64,000 bases of DNA from Corynebacterium oculi (GCF_001412105.1 NZ_LKST01000002.1:496001-560000), one strand, 5' to 3'; counted from the stretch's first letter, positions 1-8,447 are shown. The notes: generated by a model not told the origin, from the letters alone. Numbers and translations: made by a program.

Positions 1-1061
1 GGGAGGAAACCACCACGCCACCCCCCGCCACCGGGGCACACCCGGCGGCCTCCTCCCTGGGCGATCTGGTCTCCGTGCCCGCGGCCCCCATGCCCGACTT
101 CGCACCACCCGCCGAGGAGGAGGCCGAGAAACCGGCGCGCCCAGCCCGGCGCGCCCAGCCGCAATCCCTGGCCGCGATCGTGGTTCCCGCGCAGCAGGCC
201 ATGGAAAAGATCGCGCCACCGGCGGCTACCCCCCAGGCGGTTCCCCAGGTTCCCGCCGCATCAGCCACCCCCGCCGCACCAACCCCAGAGCCTCCCGAGG
301 AACCCGCCCCCGTGGACGTGCCGGCTACGCTGCCGCCCGAGGACTCTGCCCCGGCAGGCTGGGCCGAGGATACGCAGGCAGCCCCGGAGGTGGAGCAGGC
401 CCCCGTGGAACCCCAGCCCGCCTATGCCCCGGAGCCGGAGGAAACGCAATACGCGGAATACCCAGAACCCGCCCCGGAGGAATCGGAAGAACCCAACCTC
501 ATCGAGGATTATCCTCCCCTGCCCTACCCCCACGCTCGCCTGGGCGATCAATTCCAGGAGGAGGATGAGGACTACCTCGATCAACCCGGCCTCGAACCTC
601 TCCCCGCCCCCGAGCAGTTAAGCCCCCTGCCCCAGGAATACTCCCTGAATAACACCAGCGAACACTACGCCGTGGTTCCCCAAGATCCCGGCGAGCCCCT
701 CCCCGAGGTACAAAAGGTGCCGGTGGCGGGCCTTTTCACCTCGGCTCCCGGGGCCCCCGGCGTGTCCGCCACCCCGGAAAGCACCGGGGCTCTGCCCGTG
801 GTACCCGATCACCCGGAGCACACCGAGGAGGACTATGCGGACGAGGAATACGAGGACTACCTGGACGATGAGCAGAGCATCCAATGGTTGCCCGCCTTTG
901 GGGTGATCCTGGGCGCGCTCTCCATCACGGTGGCCGCGCTGGGGTACTTCAAGGTCACCCCGGATCTCTCTTTAGATACCGGCCCGTCCTTCATTCTCCT
1001 GGGCGGGGGCATGCTCATTGTGCTGGGCAGCCTGTGGTTCATGTTTAGGCCCAGGGATTAG
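1..1061 (+). CDS. Pro/Glu-rich hypothetical membrane protein, 5' end outside window
   Basis: The reading frame is open from the first complete codon at base 3, so the N-terminus lies outside the window; the first internal ATG is at 75. The visible part is a long, acidic, Pro/Ala/Glu-rich region of low complexity, probably disordered and cytoplasmic. It is followed by two hydrophobic segments near the C-terminus (around WLPAFGVILGALSITVAALG and FILLGGGMLIVLGSLWF) and a short basic tail. The gene ends 20 bases before the dnaQ-like gene on the same strand and could share its transcript. I do not recognise a family. The topology is seen in the sequence; any role is unknown. Confidence 0.7.
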   Translation, partial: EETTTPPPATGAHPAASSLGDLVSVPAAPMPDFAPPAEEEAEKPARPARRAQPQSLAAIVVPAQQAMEKIAPPAATPQAVPQVPAASATPAAPTPEPPEEPAPVDVPATLPPEDSAPAGWAEDTQAAPEVEQAPVEPQPAYAPEPEETQYAEYPEPAPEESEEPNLIEDYPPLPYPHARLGDQFQEEDEDYLDQPGLEPLPAPEQLSPLPQEYSLNNTSEHYAVVPQDPGEPLPEVQKVPVAGLFTSAPGAPGVSATPESTGALPVVPDHPEHTEEDYADEEYEDYLDDEQSIQWLPAFGVILGALSITVAALGYFKVTPDLSLDTGPSFILLGGGMLIVLGSLWFMFRPRD

Positions 1062-1081
1062 GGCCAAAGGAGAACCACGCC

Positions 1082-2176
1082 ATGACACAGCAGGAATCCC
1101 GCGCCTCCCGGCGCGGCGACAAAGAGAAACATCGCGGCCAAGATCAGGGCTCTGGGAATCACACCGGGCGGGAGGCAGCGGCCCCCTACGTGGCGCTCAC
1201 CCTCCAGACCACCGGCATTCATCCCTCCAGCGGGCGGGTGGTGGCGGTGGACGCCGTGGTGTTCGAGGAGTCCGGGGCCACCGTGGAGGAGTTTCACGCC
1301 GTGGTCAATCCCGGCCCGCACACCAACATCGGGCCCACGCATTATCACGGCCTGAGCCCTGCTGAGATTGAGCAGGGGCGGCGCTTTGGTAGCCTGCTGA
1401 AAAAGCTCGATAAGCTCCTGGACGGGCGCACCCTCATCGTGCATGACGCCCCCTTGACGTGGGGTTTTCTGGTCTCTGAGGCGCGCCGGGCCATGAATGC
1501 GGCGGCGCGGGCTAACCGCTCCCGTGCCCGGCGGCGCGGCCGCAATCAGGGTGGTCGGCGGCAGCGGGTGGGCCACGTGCCGCGCCCGGAGGTGATCGTA
1601 GATACCCTCGCCACCGCGTATCGGGCCGGGGCGGAGTTTCACGATGTGCGCCTGGCCGCCGTCGCCACGGCGATGGGGGTTCCGGCGGGGTCCCCCGTGG
1701 CGTCGATAAGCAGGGCCCAGCGGCCCGAGGCGGAGGTGACGCGGGAGGATACTCTGCTGCTCGCCCGGCTGTTCCGGCACGCGCGGAGCGCGGGCGCCCC
1801 GATCGCCGAGCGGCGCCCGGAGGAACTCAAGCCGGATGCGTTTGGGCTTCAGCGCTCGCTGGTGCGCGTGGAAGCCACGCAAGCTCCCCGCCTGCACAAG
1901 AACCCGGGGCCGTATTCCCCCGGCGGAGCGCTGAGCCCCGGCATGGAGGTGGTGATCGCCCCGGAGATCGCCATGGATCCCAACGAGGTCATCGCCGCTC
2001 TGACGCGCGCGGGCCTAAATTATTCGGAAAAACTCACCCGCGCCACCTCCGTGGTGGTGTGCAATCGTGCCCACCACCTGCGGGGAAAGGCCATGCACGC
2101 CCGGCGCAAGGGCATCCCCCTGCTCAGCGACGCCGCCTTCATGCAGGCGGTGGGAAGGATCGCCGGGAACGCCTAA
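1082..2176 (+). CDS. DnaQ-like DEDDh exonuclease-fold protein with C-terminal BRCT domain, catalytic residues lost
   Basis: 364 aa; AAAGGAG lies about ten bases before the ATG. Residues about 35-205 follow the DnaQ/RNase T fold: the TTG of exo motif I, a VHDAPLTWGFL segment for motif II and an FHDVRLAAVATAMG segment for motif III. About 290-364 reads as a BRCT domain (VVIAPEI...VVVCNR...KGIPLLSDAAF). The family is normally a 3'-5' exonuclease needing Asp and Glu in motif I, Asp in motif II and His/Asp in motif III. Here motif I reads TLQTTG (T40 and Q42), motif II has T126 and motif III has A192; only H187 remains. The protein therefore probably binds nucleic acid or a partner without exonuclease activity. 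It sits upstream of murT-gatD on the same strand. Confidence 0.8.
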   Translation: MTQQESRASRRGDKEKHRGQDQGSGNHTGREAAAPYVALTLQTTGIHPSSGRVVAVDAVVFEESGATVEEFHAVVNPGPHTNIGPTHYHGLSPAEIEQGRRFGSLLKKLDKLLDGRTLIVHDAPLTWGFLVSEARRAMNAAARANRSRARRRGRNQGGRRQRVGHVPRPEVIVDTLATAYRAGAEFHDVRLAAVATAMGVPAGSPVASISRAQRPEAEVTREDTLLLARLFRHARSAGAPIAERRPEELKPDAFGLQRSLVRVEATQAPRLHKNPGPYSPGGALSPGMEVVIAPEIAMDPNEVIAALTRAGLNYSEKLTRATSVVVCNRAHHLRGKAMHARRKGIPLLSDAAFMQAVGRIAGNA

Positions 2177-2236
2177 CCGGTGCGCGGGTCCGGCTCTTGT
2201 GCGCCGTGCCGCCACCCCCTATTAAGGTAAAAGGCC

Positions 2237-3565
2237 ATGAGCCTTGATCTGACCTCGGCCCTGCGCACCCTGCGCTCCACCGCCGCAACCACCGCCGCCC
2301 GCCTCGCCACCACGGCCTCCCGCCTCACCGGGCGCGGCGCGGGCGGCATGATCGGCGGGCTGGTGGCCCAGGCCATTGACCCAAACGTCATGCGCACCCT
2401 CGGCGGGGGGCGCCCCACCGCCCTGGTCACCGGCACCAACGGCAAGTCCACCACCACCCGTATGCTCGCGGCGGCGGTGCGCAGCCGCACCACCGTGGCC
2501 ACCAACTCCGGCGGCGACAACATGGATGCCGGCATCATCTCCGCGCTGCTCGCCGGCAAGGACGCCGCTACGGCGGTGCTGGAGGTCGATGAGCTGCACG
2601 TCCCCTCCGTGGCGCAGCGGCTCAATCCCCAGGCGCTGGTGCTCCTCAACCTCACCCGCGATCAGCTCGACCGGGTGGGGGAGATCAACAAGATCGAGCG
2701 CGCCCTGCGCTCCTGTGTGGAGGCCCACCCCGAGATGCTCGTGGTGGCCAACTGCGATGACGTCCTCATGACCTCCGTGGCCTACGATCACCCCAACGTG
2801 ATCTGGGTTTCCGCCGGGGCCGGGTGGGTGGGCGATGCCGTCTCCTGTCCCCGCACCGGCGGGCACATCGTCCACGAGGGCACCGACTGGCACGCCGTCA
2901 AGCCGCTTCCCGACGGCCGCCCCTTCCGCCGCCCCGAACCCACCTGGGCCGTCACCGAGGAGGGCCTGGCCACCCCCGAGGGCCGCCACGACCTTTCCCT
3001 CAGGCTCCCCGGTCGCGCCAATCGCGGCAACGCCGCCCAGGCCATCGCCGCCGCCGTGGCGGGCTTCGACGTACCCCTGGATCAGGCCATATCCGCCGCG
3101 GAATCGGTGGACAACGTGGCCGGGCGGTACTCCACCGTGCACATCGAGGGGCGCGACGTGCACCTCCTGCTGGCCAAGAACCCCGCCGGGTGGCAGGAGG
3201 CGCTCTCCATGGTGGATCGCAGCGCCGAGGGCCTGGTGATCGCCGTCAACGGCCAGGTGGCCGACGGCGAGGACCTCTCCTGGCTCTGGGACGTGCGCTT
3301 CGAGGACTTTGGTTCCCTCTCCGTCAAGGCCGCCGGGGAGCGCGGCACCGACCTCGCCGTGCGGCTCCTCTACGCGGGTATTCACCACGATCACATTCCC
3401 GATCCACTGGAAGCCATTCGCGCCTGCCCGCCCGGCCGGGTGGAGGTGCTGGCCAATTACACCGCCTTCCGAGACCTGAATAAGGCCCTGCGCGCGGCGG
3501 CCTCCACGGCGGCCTCCGCCGGTTCCACCACCCCGAACGGCTCCGCCCCGAAAGGAGACAAGTAA
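2237..3565 (+). CDS. murT: Lipid II isoglutaminyl synthase, Mur-ligase subunit MurT
   Basis: 442 aa. With GatD it amidates the D-Glu of the peptidoglycan stem on lipid II to D-isoglutamine, at the cytoplasmic face of the membrane. The Mur-ligase ATP loop GTNGKS is at 66-71, followed by VLEVDEL and LLNLTRDQLDRVGE, then a C-terminal DUF1727-type domain. The family usually carries a four-cysteine zinc ribbon in mid-protein; here the segment 203-236 keeps only C204 (SCPRTGG) and the later WHAVKPLPDG stretch has no CxxC. The stop codon directly precedes the gatD ATG, so the two are translationally linked. Confidence 0.92.
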   Translation: MSLDLTSALRTLRSTAATTAARLATTASRLTGRGAGGMIGGLVAQAIDPNVMRTLGGGRPTALVTGTNGKSTTTRMLAAAVRSRTTVATNSGGDNMDAGIISALLAGKDAATAVLEVDELHVPSVAQRLNPQALVLLNLTRDQLDRVGEINKIERALRSCVEAHPEMLVVANCDDVLMTSVAYDHPNVIWVSAGAGWVGDAVSCPRTGGHIVHEGTDWHAVKPLPDGRPFRRPEPTWAVTEEGLATPEGRHDLSLRLPGRANRGNAAQAIAAAVAGFDVPLDQAISAAESVDNVAGRYSTVHIEGRDVHLLLAKNPAGWQEALSMVDRSAEGLVIAVNGQVADGEDLSWLWDVRFEDFGSLSVKAAGERGTDLAVRLLYAGIHHDHIPDPLEAIRACPPGRVEVLANYTAFRDLNKALRAAASTAASAGSTTPNGSAPKGDK

Positions 3566-4318
3566 ATGACCGAGCTGCACATCGGCCTCATTCTCCCCGA
3601 CGTGCTGGGCACCTATGGGGATGACGGCAACGCCCTCGTGCTGCGCCAGCGTGCCCGCATGCGCGGGCTCACCGCCGAGATTCACACCGTCCGCCTGGGG
3701 GAGGCGATCCCCACCGGCCTCGACGTGTACACCCTGGGCGGCGGGGAGGACACCGCCCAAATCCTCGCCGCCGAGCACCTTGCCGCCGATGGCGGCCTCA
3801 CCCGCGCCGCCGAGGCGGGCCGCCCCGTCCTGGCGATCTGCGCCGGGCTCCAGGTGCTCGGGGAGTCCTTCCGCGCCGGCGGCCGCGTGGTCGATGGGCT
3901 GGGCCTTATCGACGCCACCACCACCTCCCTGGGCAAGCGCGCCATCGGGGAGGTGGCCTCCACCCCCACCAAGGCCGGTCTCACCTCCGCGCTCACCGAG
4001 CCACTGACCGGCTTTGAGAACCACATGGGCGCCACCGTCCTCGGCCCCGGCGCGACACCGCTCGGGGTGGTTGATCGCGGCGTGGGCAATTGCGATCGCC
4101 ACGGGGCCGAGGAGCTGCCCGATGCCTCCGCCCAGATCACCGCCGAGGGCGCGGTGCAGGGTTCCGTGGTGGCCACGTACATGCACGGCCCCGTTCTGGC
4201 CCGCAATCCCCAGCTGGCCGATCTCCTCCTCGCGCAGGCGATGGGGATCCCGCTGGCGGATCTGGAGCCGCTGGATATTCCCGTGGTGGATCGGCTCCGC
4301 GCCGAACGGTTGGGCTAG
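3566..4318 (+). CDS. gatD: Lipid II isoglutaminyl synthase, glutamine amidotransferase subunit GatD
   Basis: 250 aa, CobB/CobQ-type class I glutaminase that supplies ammonia from glutamine to MurT. The nucleophile motif is AICAGLQVLG with Cys92, and the catalytic His is H207 in VVATYMHGPV. The N-terminal LILPDVLGTYGDDGNALVL segment is characteristic of GatD. The ATG starts one base after the murT stop and GGAG lies within the murT 3' end. Two palindromic intergenic repeats begin 11 bases after the stop and may end the transcript. Confidence 0.93.
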   Translation: MTELHIGLILPDVLGTYGDDGNALVLRQRARMRGLTAEIHTVRLGEAIPTGLDVYTLGGGEDTAQILAAEHLAADGGLTRAAEAGRPVLAICAGLQVLGESFRAGGRVVDGLGLIDATTTSLGKRAIGEVASTPTKAGLTSALTEPLTGFENHMGATVLGPGATPLGVVDRGVGNCDRHGAEELPDASAQITAEGAVQGSVVATYMHGPVLARNPQLADLLLAQAMGIPLADLEPLDIPVVDRLRAERLG

Positions 4319-4328
4319 TACCCGCACG

Positions 4329-4654
4329 AAGGGGTGCCATTGGCGGGTGGGGGCGGCCCCCTTCCTGGCTAGTGGCACCCCTTAGCGTTGTCTGGGTTCC
4401 CCGTGGACGCAGGGCGTGCGCGCCGTGTGCGCTTAGGGGTGCCATTGGGCCCTGGTAGAGCCGCCCGCCCCGCGTAGTGGCACCCCTTGCGCCGCTTATC
4501 GACGCCGCCCCTCCCGCACGCCCGCAGCCCCTGGTACTGGTGGTGCTCCCGGTGTGGTTGGTGTGCGGTCGGCTTCCCTTTTCTCCCCGCCCCAACACCA
4601 AGGGGTGCCAGTAGCGGCGCAGGGTAACGCCCGCCCCCTTCAATGGCACCCCTT
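4329..4654. repeat. Three palindromic AAGGGGTGCCA/TGGCACCCCTT elements
   Basis: Copies at 4329-4387, 4433-4491 and 4600-4654 fill the 344-base space between the convergent gatD and YhgE/Pip-like genes. Each has a left arm like AAGGGGTGCCATTG, a variable GC-rich centre of about 25-35 bases and a right arm like AGTGGCACCCCTTAGCG. An exact copy of the dispersed 13-mer GCTTATCGACGCC lies just after the second element (4494-4506). A role as bidirectional terminators is inferred only from position. Confidence 0.85.
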
Positions 4655-4662
4655 CGGTAGTT

Positions 4663-5679
4663 TTAGGCGCCCACGCTCGCCTCCTTGCGGCTCTTGTGGC
4701 GGGAAACAAAGGCCGCCATGAGGAATCCGGCCAAGGTCCAGCAACTCAGCACGAGGAAGGCGGTGCCACTCCCGGCGCCATCGAAGTATGCGGCGGATCG
4801 GATTGCTGTGCCTGCCGCTCCAATGGGGAGAAGTTGGCCGATCTCACCCCAGGGGGCGGGTAACCAATCTGGGCCGGTGGCGAGGCCGGCCAGTGGGTTC
4901 GCCAGGAAAAGGAGCAAAATGCCGGCGATGCCGATGCCCGTCATTCCCGCGAGGTTATGCAGCCCTTGGAGGGTCATGCAGATTGCGGCGATGCCCAAGG
5001 AGAGCGCGGCGGCGGTGAGGATGAAATCGCCGTCAAGGACGTGGAATCCATATTGCAGAACGGCCGCCGTGGATATTCCGCCGGTTATGGAGAGCAGGAT
5101 ACCGCCAAGAATGCTTAGCCGCGGGTAGCCCTTCAGCAAGAAGATAAGGAGCATCGCGGAGACATTGCCGCCAAAGACCACGGGCAGCCCCAGGGTGGCG
5201 ATGGCGGAACCAGTGGGGTCTTCCTCTGGGAATGGGGCTACGTCGCGATATTCAACGCTGTTGCCTTGCGCTTCTAGGCCTTCACCGATTTGCTTCAGAA
5301 GTTGAGAATAGGGTGTTCCCGCTCCGCTGGCGGTCACCACGGTTATGCCGTTGGCGTCCAGGGAGATGGCTCCGATCTCATCACGGTTTTTTACCGCGTC
5401 AACGGCGCCGTCGGCGGAATCGTAGGTGGTGATGTCGAAGGCCCCTGGGGAGCGCTGATCCAGAGCTTCGGTGACCTGTTCCACGGCGGGCGCCGGGCCG
5501 CTCACGCCGAGGGGGAGGTCTGAGGCTCCCGAGTTGAGTGAGGGAACGAGGAAGGCGAGGAGCATCACTATGAGGACGCACGGGACGCCGAGCAGGATGC
5601 CCAGGAGCTTGAGCGCGGGCCGATTTCCCTTTTCTTCTGTGGGTTCGGGGGAATCGGGTGATGTGGTTTGTTCTGCCAT
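4663..5679 (-). CDS. YhgE/Pip-like (DUF3533/ABC-2-type) membrane protein
   Basis: 338 aa. A short cytoplasmic tail is followed by one transmembrane segment (LLGILLGVPCVLIVMLLAFL), an extracytoplasmic region of about 130 residues (LPLGVSGPAPAVEQVTEAL...) and about five C-terminal transmembrane helices. This one-plus-five arrangement with an N-terminal ectodomain is typical of the YhgE/Pip and ABC-2 permease families. No ATPase is adjacent, so the transport role is uncertain. The gene is divergent from a TetR regulator across a twin palindromic operator and is probably its target. Confidence 0.65.
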   Translation of the reverse strand: MAEQTTSPDSPEPTEEKGNRPALKLLGILLGVPCVLIVMLLAFLVPSLNSGASDLPLGVSGPAPAVEQVTEALDQRSPGAFDITTYDSADGAVDAVKNRDEIGAISLDANGITVVTASGAGTPYSQLLKQIGEGLEAQGNSVEYRDVAPFPEEDPTGSAIATLGLPVVFGGNVSAMLLIFLLKGYPRLSILGGILLSITGGISTAAVLQYGFHVLDGDFILTAAALSLGIAAICMTLQGLHNLAGMTGIGIAGILLLFLANPLAGLATGPDWLPAPWGEIGQLLPIGAAGTAIRSAAYFDGAGSGTAFLVLSCWTLAGFLMAAFVSRHKSRKEASVGA

Positions 5680-5704
5680 GCGGGAACGAGACCTTTCTAT
5701 AAAA

Positions 5705-5744
5705 GGAGCGATTTGCTCCAGTTAAAGAGGGAGCATATCGCTCC
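5705..5744. promoter_or_regulatory. Twin palindromic operator, probable TetR binding sites
   Basis: GGAGCGATTTGCTCC (5705-5719) and GGAGCATATCGCTCC (5730-5744) lie between the divergent YhgE/Pip-like and TetR genes. Each is a GGAGC-N5-GCTCC dyad. The second is the reverse complement of the first apart from one base, and their centres are 25 bp apart. The arrangement suggests cooperative binding by the neighbouring TetR protein. Confidence 0.7.
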
Positions 5745-5784
5745 GCTTAGTCCTTGGCAAGCCGAACCTGCAAGAATCGCACTC

Positions 5785-6345
5785 ATGAGGGCAGACGCAG
5801 AGGCTAATCATCGAGAGATCCTCCGGGTTGCGGCGCGGCTCATCGCAGAACAGGGCACCGGTGTCTCGCTCCGTACCATTGCCCATACCGCCGGGGTGGG
5901 AATAGGCACACTGTATCGGCACTTTGATTCACGCGAAGCCCTCATCGAGGGGGTCGTCGCCTCCATCTTTTATGAGCTTGATCTCGCCGCCGAGCACTTC
6001 CTCGCGCATCGCCGCCCCACCGCAGAAGAGTGGCGCGCGTACGCCCATGCGCTCGCGGGCACCAATCTCGGCGCTCTTGGCGGCGCGTTCCAAACGGATG
6101 AGGAAAGAAAATACCTTGAGCCTCTGGCCGGAGAAAGAGTGCGCGTGCTGGCGCGTATCGAGGAGGTTCTCCGCCGGGCCTCCGCGCATGGGTTTATCGC
6201 CCCCGAGGTAACAGTCCCCCGATTCCTGCTCGGCATCGTTCAATTCACTCGCCCGCTGCCCGAAAAAATCGGCAGCGGACTCACCGCAGAGATGTCCTGG
6301 GTGTTGGATACTTTTCTCCGCGGCCTCCAGCCCCCTCAGCGGTAG
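5785..6345 (+). CDS. TetR/AcrR family transcriptional regulator
   Basis: 186 aa from the ATG at 5785 (MRADAEANHREILRVAARLI). An in-frame extension upstream to 5668 would run through the operator and is less likely. The N-terminal helix-turn-helix is clear: GVSLRTIAHTAGVGIGTLYRHFDSREALIEGV at about residues 30-60. The C-terminal ligand domain is generic. It is divergent from the YhgE/Pip-like gene, and the two dyads between them are its likely operator. The 3' end converges on the MFS gene with only four bases between the stops. Confidence 0.85.
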   Translation: MRADAEANHREILRVAARLIAEQGTGVSLRTIAHTAGVGIGTLYRHFDSREALIEGVVASIFYELDLAAEHFLAHRRPTAEEWRAYAHALAGTNLGALGGAFQTDEERKYLEPLAGERVRVLARIEEVLRRASAHGFIAPEVTVPRFLLGIVQFTRPLPEKIGSGLTAEMSWVLDTFLRGLQPPQR

Positions 6346-6349
6346 ATCC

Positions 6350-7612
6350 CTACCCCTCCGCGTGACGGCGTCGTAAAGCAAAGGCCACGTACCACAGGGC
6401 CACGGCGATCAGCGCCAGCCCGGCCCCCGCGAGCGCCGGGGCGGAGTAGCTGTACCCGGCGGCGATCACCGCTCCACCCATGGAAGCCCCGGCGGCGTTG
6501 GCGATGTTCAGGGCGGAGTGGTTGAGGGCAGCGGCGAGGGTCTGGGCCTCTCCGGCCACGTCCATGAGCCGGATCTGGAGGGAGGGAATCAGCGTGGAAC
6601 CGGCCATACCGATGAGGCCGAAGCACACGATGGCGGCCACCGCGTTGGTGGAGGCCGCGTAGAACGCCAGGAGCGAGGCGCAGATCGCGCCGAGGGCCAC
6701 CAGGATTCCGTATTCCAGGTTCCAGTCGGAAAGCCGGCCGCCCACCCAGGTTCCGGCCACCATGCCCAAGCCGTAGACCATCAGCACGAACCACATGTGG
6801 CGGGGATCAAGCCCGGCGCGCTGCGTCATGGTCCAGGAGATATAGGTGTACACCGCGAACATGCCGCCGAACCCCACCGACCCGATGGCCAGGGAGAGCC
6901 ACACCTGCCCGCGCCGGAGCGCACCGAGTTCCGTGAGCGGGCTGGTGGGAGGCATCTGGGACATGTGCGGCATGAGGAACCACAGAGCCGCCAGCGTGGC
7001 CACGCCGATGGCGGACACCAGCACGTAGGCGCTCTGCCAGCCCACCGCGTGCCCGAGGGCCTGGGCCACCGGCACGCCCAGCACCGTGGCAAAGGGCAGG
7101 CCGAGCCCCACGAAGGCCAGGGCGCGGCCACGTTGTCCCTTGGGTGCCATCGAGGCGGCCGCCAGGCCAGAGACGGAGAAGAACGCGCCGTGAGGAAGCG
7201 CCGCGAGGAAGCGGGAGGCCACCAGCACGGCATAAGAGTTGGCGTACAGGCCCGCAAAGACCGTCAGCGCGTTGCCCACCGTGAAGGCCGCCATGAGGAT
7301 CAGCAGCAGCCGACGCCGGGGCACCGAGCCCGTCAGCGCCGCGATCAGCGGCGCTCCGATGACCACGCCCAGGGCGTAGGCGGTGATGATGTGCCCGGCG
7401 GTATCCTCCGAGATGCGGAAGTCCGCGGCGATGTCACTGAGCAGCCCCATGGAGACGAACTCCGTGACCCCGATGCCAAAGCCCCCCAGGGCCATCGCCA
7501 CCATGACGATGTAGCGGCGGGTATCGGTGATCTCCGTTTGGCGCGGTAGGCTGCGGCGGGAGCCCAGCCGCGGCGCGGTGGCGTTCTGACTGTCATCGGG
7601 CTTATGAGGCAC
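6350..7612 (-). CDS. MFS efflux transporter (AraJ/DHA1-like)
   Basis: 420 aa from the GTG at 7612 (VPHKPDDSQN), preceded by AAGG. A longer reading to 7816 would translate the 10-bp repeat array and is rejected. There are 12 predicted transmembrane helices starting at YIVMVAMALGGFGIGVTEFVSMGLL, with typical MFS motifs such as ALTGSVPRRRLL between helices 2 and 3. DHA1 members export drugs, sugars or small metabolites by proton antiport. It lies divergent from isochorismatase, so siderophore or catechol export is a reasonable inference, not shown by sequence alone. Confidence 0.82.
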   Translation of the reverse strand: MPHKPDDSQNATAPRLGSRRSLPRQTEITDTRRYIVMVAMALGGFGIGVTEFVSMGLLSDIAADFRISEDTAGHIITAYALGVVIGAPLIAALTGSVPRRRLLLILMAAFTVGNALTVFAGLYANSYAVLVASRFLAALPHGAFFSVSGLAAASMAPKGQRGRALAFVGLGLPFATVLGVPVAQALGHAVGWQSAYVLVSAIGVATLAALWFLMPHMSQMPPTSPLTELGALRRGQVWLSLAIGSVGFGGMFAVYTYISWTMTQRAGLDPRHMWFVLMVYGLGMVAGTWVGGRLSDWNLEYGILVALGAICASLLAFYAASTNAVAAIVCFGLIGMAGSTLIPSLQIRLMDVAGEAQTLAAALNHSALNIANAAGASMGGAVIAAGYSYSAPALAGAGLALIAVALWYVAFALRRRHAEG

Positions 7613-7640
7613 GGCGTGGAACCTTACCCTTTTGGTGCGG

Positions 7641-7710
7641 TGAGCGCACAGCGGTGCACAGTGATGCACAGCGGTGCACAGTGATGCACTGTGATGCACA
7701 GTGATGCTGC
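7641..7710. repeat. Seven tandem 10-bp units (GTGATGCACA / GCGGTGCACA)
   Basis: Seven consecutive 10-base units, the inner five reading GCGGTGCACA or GTGATGCACA/T and the two outer ones degenerate. The array lies between the divergent MFS and isochorismatase genes. The period equals one helical turn and every unit carries TGCAC, so the array may present sites on one DNA face. Function unknown. Confidence 0.8.
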
Positions 7711-7756
7711 GGTAGTGCGGCGTCGCGGGACCGCCCAAAACCACAAACGTATATAT

Positions 7757-7775
7757 ATAGGGTAGGCTCCCCTTA
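7757..7775 (+). promoter_or_regulatory. Putative DtxR/IdeR iron box
   Basis: ATAGGGTAGGCTCCCCTTA matches the DtxR consensus TTAGGTTAGGCTAACCTAA at about 14 of 19 positions and keeps the central TAGGCT. It lies 40 bases before the isochorismatase ATG, overlapping a TATATA-rich promoter region. Iron repression of the siderophore genes is the expected effect. Confidence 0.55.
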
Positions 7776-7814
7776 TACATCTCAGCGTCATTGCCGAGCA
7801 GAAGAAAGGACCCC

Positions 7815-8447
7815 ATGCCGATCCCCTCGATCGCCCCCTACGAGATCCCCGCCATGCCCACCACACACACCGTGGCGTGGACTCCGCAGCCTCACACGTC
7901 AGCGCTGCTCATTCACGATATGCAACGGTACTTCCTCGACGCCTACGCCGGGCAATCCCCCGCCAGCATCGTCATTCCCCACATCCGCCGGCTTATCGAC
8001 GCCGCCGACGCCCACGGCATCCCCGTATTCTACTCCGTGCAGCCGCCCAGCCAGCGGGAACACCGCCGCGGGCTGCTCCAGGAGTTCTGGGGCGCGGGAA
8101 TGCAGACCGACCAGGAGGCCGAGGTGATCCCGGAGCTGGCCCCGCGCGAGCAGCATCACGTGCTCACCAAGTGGCGGTATTCCGCCTTGCAGCGCACCGA
8201 CCTGCGCCAATCCCTCGCCTACGCGGGGCGCAATGAGCTCATCATCGCAGGCGTGTATGGGCACATGGGCTGCATGATCACCGCCGCCGAGGCATTCATG
8301 AATGACATCCGGGCCTTCGTGGTACGCGACGGCATCGCGGACTTCACCGCCGAGGATCATCGCCAGACCCTCGACTGGGTGGCCCGGCGCTCCGGGCGGG
8401 TCCTCGACACCGCCGATGTTTTGCACGCCTGGGCGGGAGCCCGATGA
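7815..8447 (+). CDS. Isochorismatase (2,3-dihydro-2,3-dihydroxybenzoate synthase)
   Basis: 210 aa from the ATG at 7815, with AAAGGA just upstream. It hydrolyses isochorismate to pyruvate and 2,3-dihydro-2,3-dihydroxybenzoate. The cysteine-hydrolase triad is present: D35 (LLIHDMQRYF), K119 (VLTKWRYSA) and C153 (GVYGHMGCM). Unlike EntB/DhbB there is no fused carrier domain; a separate aryl carrier protein follows two genes later. It overlaps the isochorismate synthase gene by four bases (ATGA). A DtxR-like box precedes it. Confidence 0.93.
   Translation: MPIPSIAPYEIPAMPTTHTVAWTPQPHTSALLIHDMQRYFLDAYAGQSPASIVIPHIRRLIDAADAHGIPVFYSVQPPSQREHRRGLLQEFWGAGMQTDQEAEVIPELAPREQHHVLTKWRYSALQRTDLRQSLAYAGRNELIIAGVYGHMGCMITAAEAFMNDIRAFVVRDGIADFTAEDHRQTLDWVARRSGRVLDTADVLHAWAGAR

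Noticed and set aside
2222-4378. 718-codon open frame antisense to murT and gatD
   Set aside because: A high-GC shadow: Gly/His/Val-rich, no family motifs, fully opposite two well-supported genes. The same applies to long antisense frames at 16952-18628, 20917-23094, 28260-31115, 48014-49651, 50705-53101, 54584-56359 and 60213-61820.
7613-7816. N-terminal extension of the MFS transporter
   Set aside because: It would translate the 10-bp repeat array into His/Cys-rich nonsense and lacks a ribosome site; the GTG at 7612 has AAGG upstream.
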